From: Clostridiales bacterium
Lineage (GTDB): Bacteria > Bacillota > Clostridia > Christensenellales > Borkfalkiaceae
Length of the DNA stretch: 46,718 nucleotides
Direction of reading: 5' to 3'
NCBI GenBank assembly: GCA_015069265.1
Contig: SVIY01000002.1
Span: forward strand, 1-46,718
Both the position numbers and the translations under genes were made by a program. Below are positions 40,801 to 46,718 of this stretch, one piece after another. How positions within the stretch are numbered: the first letter of the stretch is position 1; each line of letters begins with the position of its first letter. The notes below the pieces were generated by a model, which saw nothing but the letters and a program-made list of their open reading frames with translations, did no database searches and was not told where the DNA came from.

Positions 40801-41805
40801 ATGAAACAATTAACTTGTGAAATGTGTGGAAGTACAGATTTAGTAAAACAAGAAGGGTTTTTCGTGTGTCAAACTTGTGGAACAAAGTATTCTGTTGAAG
40901 AAGCCAAAAAGATGATGATTGAAGGTACTGTTGAGGTTAAAGGTACGGTTAGGGTGGACGATAGTTCGAAGATTAATAATTATTTAGAACTTGCAAAAAC
41001 CGCTTATGAAGGTGATGATATTAATAGTGCTATTTTATATTGTGATAAAGCATTAGAAATTGACCCTAATAATTATAACGCATGGATGCTTCGTGCTAAA
41101 ACCGTTGGATGGGGTTCTTCGTTGGCAAATAAAAAAGTGCGCCAATCTATAACTGCAGCTACAAAAGCAATCGCATTGGCTCCAGAAAACGAAAAAGAAA
41201 AGGTGGCAGACGAATTAATAACTGACTTAACTAAGCAAATATATTCTTTAATCAATTTGGCTGAAAAACTTGCAAAAGTTTCTCCAGTAGAAGCCGCCAA
41301 ACACATACATACAATAATGACAATATGGTTGTCAATTATAAAATTGCCGAATGCTAGTAAAAAAACATTACGCGAAATAATAGATTTATGCAAAGTTATG
41401 TCAGAAACAACACCTTCATATGTAGGGGGAGCTGCAATCACTCACAATAATAATGAGCCATATTGGATAACATTTAAGAAAGCTATACTTCCAGACGAAG
41501 TAACTTCTGTAGAACGAGAAAAGAAACAAGGTAAATCTGGTTGTTACGTTGCAACTTGTGTGTATGGTTCGTATGATTGTCCACAAGTTTGGACTTTAAG
41601 AAGATACCGCGACAATACCCTTGGTTCAACGTGGTATGGAAGAGCATTTATTCGTACATATTATGCGATTAGCCCTACTTTGGTTAAATGGTTTGGTAAA
41701 ACAAAGTGGTTCAAAAAAATGTGGAAAGGCAAACTTGATAGAATGGTTAAAAAATTACAAGACAATGGTGTAGAAAGCACACCATATAACGATAAAAAGT
41801 GGTAA
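40801..41805 (+). CDS. Zinc-ribbon / TPR / CFI-box C-terminal domain protein
   Basis: 334 residues. (1) An N-terminal TFIIB-type zinc ribbon, CEMCGSTDLVKQEGFFVCQT then CGTKYS (residues 5-30). (2) A short link with KGTVRVDDSSKINNYLELAK. (3) A TPR-like repeat, YEGDDINSAILYCDKALEID then PNNYNAWMLRAK (about 68-100). (4) A helical middle. (5) A C-terminal 'CFI-box' domain, GCYVATCVYGSYDCPQVWTL then RRYRDN, WYGRAFIRTYYAISPTLVKW and KKMWKGKLDRMVKKLQDNG (about 240-334). The last domain is widespread, cysteine- and aromatic-rich, with unknown function. Many of its carriers pair it with zinc ribbons. Last gene of the operon. Confidence 0.85.
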   Translation: MKQLTCEMCGSTDLVKQEGFFVCQTCGTKYSVEEAKKMMIEGTVEVKGTVRVDDSSKINNYLELAKTAYEGDDINSAILYCDKALEIDPNNYNAWMLRAKTVGWGSSLANKKVRQSITAATKAIALAPENEKEKVADELITDLTKQIYSLINLAEKLAKVSPVEAAKHIHTIMTIWLSIIKLPNASKKTLREIIDLCKVMSETTPSYVGGAAITHNNNEPYWITFKKAILPDEVTSVEREKKQGKSGCYVATCVYGSYDCPQVWTLRRYRDNTLGSTWYGRAFIRTYYAISPTLVKWFGKTKWFKKMWKGKLDRMVKKLQDNGVESTPYNDKKW

Positions 41806-41819
41806 TGCACATAAACAAA

Positions 41820-41847
41820 AAAGGCAGTCCGTATACGGACTGCCTTT
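41820..41847. terminator. Bidirectional terminator of the SPFH operon and spoIIID
   Basis: AAAGGCAGTCCG, loop TATA, CGGACTGCCTTT: a 12-bp perfect stem followed by TGTTTT on the plus strand and by TTTTGTTTATG on the minus strand. It is 15 bp past one stop and just beyond the end of spoIIID. Confidence 0.9.
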
Positions 41848-41850
41848 GTT

Positions 41851-42111
41851 TTAACCAACATCTTTAATCTTTTTATATTTTTTCTTGGTTGCTTCGCCGC
41901 CGCGGAGGTGGCGTTCTGCTAGATTTTTGTCAAGCGCTTTCTTTACCGTTTTATGTAAGTCCTTATCCAAAAAATAAAGCCGTTCGGTTACGTCTTTATG
42001 GACGGTTGATTTGCTAAAATGAAAGACCTTTGCCGTCTTTCTCACGGTTGCGCCCGTGGTGGCGATATATTCCGCCTCTTTTATAATTCTATCGATTATA
42101 TCCTCTCGCAT
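41851..42111 (-). CDS. spoIIID: Stage III sporulation transcriptional regulator SpoIIID
   Basis: 86 residues, the standard length. The sequence DRIIKEAEYIATTGATVRKT, AKVFHFSKSTVHKDVTERL (helix-turn-helix) and DLHKTVKKALDKNLAERHLR, GGEATKKKYK is typical of SpoIIID, a mother-cell DNA-binding protein that turns many sigma-E genes up or down during engulfment. Its presence is strong evidence of a spore-forming Bacillota. The upstream region has a sigma-E-like promoter, as in Bacillus. Single-gene unit. Confidence 0.96.
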   Translation of the reverse strand: MREDIIDRIIKEAEYIATTGATVRKTAKVFHFSKSTVHKDVTERLYFLDKDLHKTVKKALDKNLAERHLRGGEATKKKYKKIKDVG

Positions 42112-42142
42112 AACTTTCCTATCCCCTTATAAAGAATAGTTA

Positions 42143-42171
42143 AGATTATGCTTTCTTTCGACAAAATATTC
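42143..42171 (-). promoter_or_regulatory. Sigma-E-like promoter of spoIIID
   Basis: On the minus strand GAATATT (42165-42171), 14-bp spacer, CATAATCT (42143-42150), near the sigma-E pattern (KMATATT, N13-14, CATACANT). Two positions of the -10 box differ. It lies 32 bp before the ATG. Confidence 0.5.
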
Positions 42172-42173
42172 GT

Positions 42174-42839
42174 TTATCTATCTTGTTTATTGGAATTTTT
42201 GCGCTTTAATAGTTCTATGAGGTCAAAATTTATAAAACCTCTGCCGAACGCGGTATTTTTCGCCCTCTCTATCCCCTTATAAACAAGGCGAGTTAAGTAG
42301 TAGGCGATAACGCCCGACACACCGCCAACCACTATCCCCCCGACAACGTCGGTAAAATAATGTACGGTAAGGTATATTCTAGACCCTCCCATAAGCAAGA
42401 CGAACACGTACAAGGAAAAGCTCCATTTTTTGTTAAAGTTCAAAAACAGTGCGGTAATAGCGGTCATAGTTACGTTGACGTGTCCGGACGGAAAGGAAAA
42501 TTCCTTTTCCTTATGCGCACCCACCGCTTGCCACATATTAAAATACTCTTCACTCGCGTTATACGGACGAGGGCGAGCAACTGCGTTCTTTATGATGACG
42601 TTTGTTAAAAGCGCACCCACCCCGACGGCAAGCAGTACGTTTAGCCCTGCTCTACGCGTCTTTTTAAAAAGTAAAAGAAGCGCGCCTAGCACGAGGAAAA
42701 ATATTCCGCCCTTACCAAATGCGGAAATAAAAACAAAAAAGGGGGTGAAAAATTCGCCTGCCACCGCCCTTAAATTTGATGCGGAAACAAAAAACCAATT
42801 ATCTATTCCCGCGAATGTTAAATTAAGCCAATCTGCCAT
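42174..42839 (-). CDS. PAP2-family membrane phosphatase
   Basis: 221 residues with five or six membrane helices. The three PAP2 motifs are intact: KNAVARPRP (84-92), SFPSGH (115-120) and SRIYLTVHYFTD (153-164) with catalytic His120, His160 and Asp164. Enzymes of this family remove phosphate from lipid pyrophosphates such as undecaprenyl diphosphate (recycling the glycan carrier) or from phosphatidic acid. It follows hisJ by 9 bp and so may ride on the his transcript, though there is no functional link to histidine. Bacitracin-resistance-type BcrC and lipid phosphatases are the two main options. Confidence 0.92.
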   Translation of the reverse strand: MADWLNLTFAGIDNWFFVSASNLRAVAGEFFTPFFVFISAFGKGGIFFLVLGALLLLFKKTRRAGLNVLLAVGVGALLTNVIIKNAVARPRPYNASEEYFNMWQAVGAHKEKEFSFPSGHVNVTMTAITALFLNFNKKWSFSLYVFVLLMGGSRIYLTVHYFTDVVGGIVVGGVSGVIAYYLTRLVYKGIERAKNTAFGRGFINFDLIELLKRKNSNKQDR

Positions 42840-42848
42840 AATCGTCCT

Positions 42849-43598
42849 TTATAAAAGTTTTTGCCATTCATTAAACTGAAAACCGACGTTTTCTTTTCTG
42901 TGCGCGTCAGAAGATATAATTAATTTTCCACCCGCTTTTTTTATCGCGTCTATAACGTTATTTGCTGGATACGGAAAAGTGGTATACCCCCTAGAAATCG
43001 CGCCCGTGTTTATCTCAAAAGGCTTACCTAAAGATATAAGATAATTAAGCGCCCTATCTCTTGCCTCAACGTATCGAGTATCGGTTGTTGAAAACAGTTT
43101 ATCGCCCTCGTTAAACTTTGTAATCAAATCAAAGTGACCGATAATATCGGGTGTAAAGTTTTTGCCGATTAATAAAAGGTTATTATAATAGCTCTCTACC
43201 GCCTTATAATAGTCGCCGTCAAACTTTTCGTTTACGAGGTTTATAAAATATTCGGGGTTATAGTCGACGTGATAATACTCTCCGTCCACCAAAAAGTAGT
43301 GCGAAGAGCCGATACAATAATCATACCCCTCGATAGAGGTGGTGGAAAACACGTCTTGCTCCACTCCGCAAAGCACTTTTATCTTGCCCTTATACTTTTC
43401 TTTTAGGCGTGCCATAAGCGTTATAAACTCACTCTGCCCCTCGATAGAAACGCAGTAAGCGGTATCAAAGGGTGTATAAGAGTGGACGAGTACGCCTATT
43501 TCTTTTAAGCCTTTTTGTATTGCCGACTCTATCATTTGCTCGGGCGAATCTTTTCCGTCGCAAAAGAAAGAGTGGGTGTGCAAGTCCGACAAAATCAT
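42849..43598 (-). CDS. hisJ: Histidinol-phosphatase, PHP type (HisJ)
   Basis: 249 residues. The PHP metal sites are seen: DLHTHSFFCDGKDSPEQMIE, GVLVHSYTPF, GVEQDVFS, CIGSSHYFLVDGEYYHVDYN, DIIGHFDLITKF, and SSDAHRKENVGFQF at the end. It hydrolyses L-histidinol phosphate, the step before histidinol dehydrogenase, replacing the phosphatase part of enteric HisB. The adjoining hisB here has no phosphatase visible in its C-terminal half, which agrees. It overlaps hisIE by 4 bp. Confidence 0.9.
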   Translation of the reverse strand: MILSDLHTHSFFCDGKDSPEQMIESAIQKGLKEIGVLVHSYTPFDTAYCVSIEGQSEFITLMARLKEKYKGKIKVLCGVEQDVFSTTSIEGYDYCIGSSHYFLVDGEYYHVDYNPEYFINLVNEKFDGDYYKAVESYYNNLLLIGKNFTPDIIGHFDLITKFNEGDKLFSTTDTRYVEARDRALNYLISLGKPFEINTGAISRGYTTFPYPANNVIDAIKKAGGKLIISSDAHRKENVGFQFNEWQKLL

Positions 43599-44245
43599 TT
43601 TGTCATTTTCTCCTGTTTAACCTTGTGGTCTATAACGTGACGGGAAGCGAGTTCGCGATGAATGTCTTCAAGCGATATTCCCATTTGAATCATTAAAACG
43701 AGGGTGTGGTATGCAAGGTCTGCAATCTCGTAAACGGTTTCCTTTTTGTCGTCGGCTTTAGCGGCGATTATAACCTCGGTGCATTCCTCTCCAACCTTCT
43801 TTAAGATTTTATCCAAGCCCTTTTCAAAGAGGTAGGTAGTATACGACCCCTCTTTCTTTTCGGTCTTTCTGCCCTCGATGAGTTGCATTAAACCCTCAAG
43901 CGAAAACTCGTGCAACTCCTCGTTTTCCCAAACGGGATTGAAAAAGCAAGACGTTTCGCCCGTGTGACATGCAGGGCCGTCAGGCTCTACAACCACGGTT
44001 AGCGCGTCCATATCGCAGTCTGCGGTAATGGAAACTACGTGTTGATAATTACCACTCGTCTCGCCTTTGAGCCAAAGTTCGCCTCTCGAACGACTCCAAA
44101 AACAAGCGAGTTTTTTCTCCATTGTTATTTTTAGGCTTTGTTCGTTCATGTATGCAAGAGTTAACACTTTCTTGCTAACGGCATCCACCACGATTGCAGG
44201 GATAAGTCCGTCTTTATCAAACTTGAGATTTTTTACGTCTATCAT
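43595..44245 (-). CDS. hisIE: Bifunctional phosphoribosyl-AMP cyclohydrolase / phosphoribosyl-ATP pyrophosphatase
   Basis: 216 residues. The N-terminal HisI part (about 1-108) has VLTLAYMNEQSLKITMEKKL, WSRSRGELWLKGETSGNYQH, DCDMDALTVVVEPDGPACHT with zinc Cys and SCFF. The C-terminal HisE part (about 115-205) has LEGLMQLIEGRK, SYTTYLFEKGLDKILKKVGE and ECTEVIIAAK, a MazG-like pyrophosphatase helix set. It does steps two and three of histidine synthesis (order HisE then HisI). 13 bp after hisF. Confidence 0.96.
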   Translation of the reverse strand: MIDVKNLKFDKDGLIPAIVVDAVSKKVLTLAYMNEQSLKITMEKKLACFWSRSRGELWLKGETSGNYQHVVSITADCDMDALTVVVEPDGPACHTGETSCFFNPVWENEELHEFSLEGLMQLIEGRKTEKKEGSYTTYLFEKGLDKILKKVGEECTEVIIAAKADDKKETVYEIADLAYHTLVLMIQMGISLEDIHRELASRHVIDHKVKQEKMTK

Positions 44246-44258
44246 AATTTATCCTCCG

Positions 44259-45017
44259 TTAAATTCTGACCGGTATTCCGCTCTGGTCGAGAATTTGTTT
44301 TAAGTCACTTATTTTTACTTCGCTAAAATGGAAAATTGATGCGGCAAGTCCTGCATCTACTTTGGGAAGCGTTTGGAAAAGCTCTATAAAGTCCTCCGCC
44401 TTTCCTGCACCGCCCGACGCGATTACGGGAACTGACACTGCCGAACAAACCTTGTCTAGCATTTCGAGGTCAAACCCTTTTTTAACGCCGTCCGTGTCAA
44501 TGGAATTGACTACGATTTCGCCTGCGCCGTTATCCACACCGCGCTTTATCCACTCGATTGCTTCCATACCCGTGTTTTCACGTCCGCCTTTAGCAAACAC
44601 TCTAAACACTCCGTCAACCCTCTTGACGTCGGCTGACAAAACTACGCATTGGTTGCCGTATTTTTTTGCCGCCTCGTAAATTAGGTCGGGGTTTTTTATT
44701 GCGCCCGAATTGACGCTAACCTTATCCGCTCCGCATTTAAGCACTCTATCAAAGTCGTCGAGCGTGTTTATTCCACCGCCCACCGTGAGCGGTATAAATA
44801 TCGTGCGCGCAACCTCTCTTAAAATATCCGTAAAGAGCGCGCGCCCCTCTGCTGAAGCGGTTATGTCGTAAAAGACCAATTCGTCCGCACCGTTGTCGCT
44901 ATAATATTTGCCGAGTTCTACGGGCGACGATACGTCCGATAAGCCTTGAAAATTTACGCCCTTGACCACTCTGCCGTTTTTAACGTCTAAACACGGAATA
45001 ATTCTTTTTGTTATCAT
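44259..45017 (-). CDS. hisF: Imidazole glycerol phosphate synthase, cyclase subunit HisF
   Basis: 252 residues, a (beta/alpha)8 barrel. Catalytic Asp11 ([15 protein letters not shown]) and Asp130 ([12 protein letters not shown]) are in place; phosphate loops are [14 protein letters not shown] and [26 protein letters not shown] is conserved. With HisH it uses ammonia and PRFAR to make imidazole glycerol phosphate and AICAR. Overlaps hisA by 4 bp. Confidence 0.98.
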   Translation of the reverse strand: MITKRIIPCLDVKNGRVVKGVNFQGLSDVSSPVELGKYYSDNGADELVFYDITASAEGRALFTDILREVARTIFIPLTVGGGINTLDDFDRVLKCGADKVSVNSGAIKNPDLIYEAAKKYGNQCVVLSADVKRVDGVFRVFAKGGRENTGMEAIEWIKRGVDNGAGEIVVNSIDTDGVKKGFDLEMLDKVCSAVSVPVIASGGAGKAEDFIELFQTLPKVDAGLAASIFHFSEVKISDLKQILDQSGIPVRI

Positions 45018-45727
45018 CTTGCCACCTTAATTGCCTCTCTTAAAGAAATTGCCTTGACGTAGTACGCCTTGCCGATTATTGCACCGTAAAGGTCCATTTC
45101 ACGAAGTTTTTTAACGTCATCTATAGACGACACTCCGCCCGATGCGATTATTTGCATATCTAAACTTTCTTGAAGTCTTTTATACAGTTCGTGGTTTGTG
45201 CCTTGCATTGCGCCGTCTTTGCTGATATCGGTGCTGATTATGGTTTTAACGCCTATGCTTTGCATATCCTTGCAGAACTCAAACGCCTCTATCATAGACT
45301 TTTCCGTCCAACCCTTAATTGCAACGAAGCCGTCCTTAATATCCACGCCAACTGCTATTTTATCGCCGTATTTTTCAACCGCTTTTAGTAAAAATTCTTT
45401 ATCCTTAACCGCCGCCGTGCCGAGTATTACCCTTTTTACCCCGACGGAAATATATCTATCGATAACTTCCATGCTGCGAATTCCACCGCCAACCTCGGTA
45501 AAAAGATTGGTGCTGTTTACAAGCTTTTCCACAGTTTCAAGGTTGGGGGTGTCCCCACTTTTCGCGCCCTCTAAATCTACGAGGTGCATATAGGAAGCGC
45601 CTTGCGAGGTAAAGTCTTTGGCAATCTCCACGGGGTTATCACTATACACGGTCATTTGGTTATAGTCGCCCTTATATAGCCTTACCGCCTTTCCGCCAAA
45701 TAAGTCTATTGCAGGAAATATATTCAT
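45014..45727 (-). CDS. hisA: ProFAR isomerase HisA
   Basis: 237 residues. It turns ProFAR into PRFAR (an Amadori rearrangement). General acid/base Asp8 ([18 protein letters not shown]) and Asp129 ([15 protein letters not shown]) are seen, and phosphate loops [14 protein letters not shown] and [15 protein letters not shown]. The barrel is homologous to hisF, its neighbour. It meets hisH by a 1-bp overlap of stop and start. Confidence 0.98.
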   Translation of the reverse strand: MNIFPAIDLFGGKAVRLYKGDYNQMTVYSDNPVEIAKDFTSQGASYMHLVDLEGAKSGDTPNLETVEKLVNSTNLFTEVGGGIRSMEVIDRYISVGVKRVILGTAAVKDKEFLLKAVEKYGDKIAVGVDIKDGFVAIKGWTEKSMIEAFEFCKDMQSIGVKTIISTDISKDGAMQGTNHELYKRLQESLDMQIIASGGVSSIDDVKKLREMDLYGAIIGKAYYVKAISLREAIKVAR

Positions 45728-46347
45728 TATCTTACCCCCATTTCACAGAAAGCGCGAAGAATATTAAGTCCTGCTTTTCCGCTCTTTTCAGGGTGGAATT
45801 GACAGCCGAACACGTTGTCTTTAGCGACTGCCGCGGTGAGCGACGCACCGTATTCGGTGAGAGCGATTACCGATTCTGAACAGTTCGCTCCATAATAGGA
45901 GTGCACGAAATAAACGCACTCTCCCTCACGCAAGTATTTAAATAGTGGGTTTTTATTCCTACCGAACTCTAACTGATTCCAACCTATATGCGGAACTTTG
46001 TATTCTTTGGGTATTACTTCCTCTATTGGCCTAACTTCGCCCGGAATAAGTCCTAGTCCTTCGTGTTCGCCATACTCTAAACTCTTATCGAACAAGAGTT
46101 GCATGCCAAGACAGATTCCAAGTAGCGGTTTACCACTCTTTGCCTCGGACACAACCAACTCTTTTAGTCCCGAATCTTTAAGTTTTTTAGCAGCGTCCGC
46201 AAACGCGCCAACACCCGGCAAAACTATTTTTTCCGCACTCTTTATAACGTTCGGGTCACTCGTTACCACTACGTCTGCGCCAATAGACTTAAATGAACTT
46301 TCTAGCGAGAAAAGGTTTCCGACGCCGTAATCAACGATAGCTATCAT
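45727..46347 (-). CDS. hisH: Imidazole glycerol phosphate synthase, glutaminase subunit HisH
   Basis: 206 residues, class I glutamine amidotransferase. Nucleophile Cys79 lies in PLLGICLGMQLLFDKSLEYG; the His-Glu pair is in FGCQFHPEKSG near residue 186; IVLPGVGAFADAAKKL and PHIGWNQLEF are family blocks. It feeds ammonia to HisF. It shares one base with hisB and with hisA. Confidence 0.97.
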   Translation of the reverse strand: MIAIVDYGVGNLFSLESSFKSIGADVVVTSDPNVIKSAEKIVLPGVGAFADAAKKLKDSGLKELVVSEAKSGKPLLGICLGMQLLFDKSLEYGEHEGLGLIPGEVRPIEEVIPKEYKVPHIGWNQLEFGRNKNPLFKYLREGECVYFVHSYYGANCSESVIALTEYGASLTAAVAKDNVFGCQFHPEKSGKAGLNILRAFCEMGVR

Positions 46348-46718
46348 TAAAGAACTCCTTTGGTGGAAGGAATAACGTCCTCAAACCCCTTTTCAATGCT
46401 TATAGCCGTTCTTAAACTTCTTGCAACCGACTTGAACGCCCCCTCGATTATGTGATGAGCATTGCTCCCGTCGAGTTGTTTAACGTGCAAGTTGCATCCG
46501 CAGTTTAATGCGAACGCTTGGAAAAATTCTTCCACGAGTTCGGTGTCGAAATCTCCGACCTTATTTGCCTTTATGTCAAAGTTTCTAACGAAAATTCCTC
46601 TACCCGATAGGTCTATAGCAGAAAGAATTAACGCTTCGTCCATGGGGAGTATCATATTGCCGTAACGGGTTATTCCCTTTTTGTCGCCAAGCGCCTCTTT
46701 AATTGCAAGACCTAGTGC
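46347..46718 (-). CDS. hisB: Imidazoleglycerol-phosphate dehydratase HisB, C-terminal part (gene runs off the window)
   Basis: About 124 residues are visible; the frame is open up to the window edge, and an internal ATG at 46655 is not the start because the upstream residues (LGLAIKEALGDKKGITRYGN) are those of the family. Features: EALILSAIDLSGRGIFVRNF, TELVEEFFQAFALNCGCNLH and DGSNAHHIIEGAFKSVARSL with the manganese-binding HHIIE. It dehydrates imidazoleglycerol phosphate to imidazole-acetol phosphate. hisG, hisD and hisC are expected to lie beyond the right edge. Confidence 0.95.
   Translation of the reverse strand, partial: ALGLAIKEALGDKKGITRYGNMILPMDEALILSAIDLSGRGIFVRNFDIKANKVGDFDTELVEEFFQAFALNCGCNLHVKQLDGSNAHHIIEGAFKSVARSLRTAISIEKGFEDVIPSTKGVL

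Overview
The window looks like a chromosomal segment of an AT-rich, spore-forming Bacillota, most likely an uncultured Clostridia. Support: a SpoIIID regulator, near-consensus sigma-A promoters (TTGACA-N17-TATAAT) with AGGAGG-type ribosome sites, a CIRCE-controlled groES-groEL, and a compact hisBHAF-IE-J operon. No species can be named from the sequence alone.

Layout. (1) 1-12429, minus strand: a surface-polysaccharide cluster of 13 genes read from one consensus promoter at 12460-12488 and running off the left edge. It holds a sugar aminotransferase, the initiating phosphoglycosyltransferase, several glycosyltransferases, a Wzy-like polymerase and modification genes (LicD, TagD-like, pyruvyl transferase, deacetylase-like, Fe-S FrhB-like). 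(2) 12658-13104: a GNAT acetyltransferase, apparently leaderless. (3) 13201-22119: a mobile or genomic-island region between 73-bp direct repeats that carry the 3' end of an initiator tRNA gene. It has a four-gene minus-strand restriction-modification operon (N6-adenine methylase, C5-cytosine methylase, HNH nuclease, small membrane protein), a non-coding kilobase rich in repeats and hairpins, a 43-residue protein and a large serine recombinase. (4) 22099-22176: tRNA-fMet on the minus strand, divergent from tilS.

(5) 22315-26669, plus: tilS, an M20 amidohydrolase and two tandem AAC(3)-family acyltransferases, almost without gaps. (6) 26756-28410: a DUF308-like membrane protein, then DJ-1 and SGNH hydrolase on the minus strand. 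(7) 28540-31428, minus: groES-groEL and a membrane protein with a Pro/Glu repeat. (8) 31561-34016, minus: a three-gene operon of HprK-like kinase, PqqD-like protein and DUF1846. (9) 34163-38063: apbE facing a minus-strand ABC importer whose transcript has a long leader with an attenuator.

(10) 38091-41847, plus: an operon of SPFH/zinc-ribbon, membrane, mini-HTH, hypothetical and zinc-ribbon/TPR/CFI-box proteins. It is preceded by a striking three-tier RNA hairpin that starts at the predicted transcription start and is followed by a UUCG-capped terminator. (11) 41851-46718, minus: spoIIID with a sigma-E-like promoter, a PAP2 phosphatase, and the histidine operon running off the right edge.

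Best candidates for something undescribed are the structured leader and SPFH operon (38.1-41.8 kb), the restriction island with its tRNA-fMet relics (13.2-22.2 kb), and the HprK-like/PqqD/DUF1846 operon. All motif calls were made by eye; no search or folding program was run.
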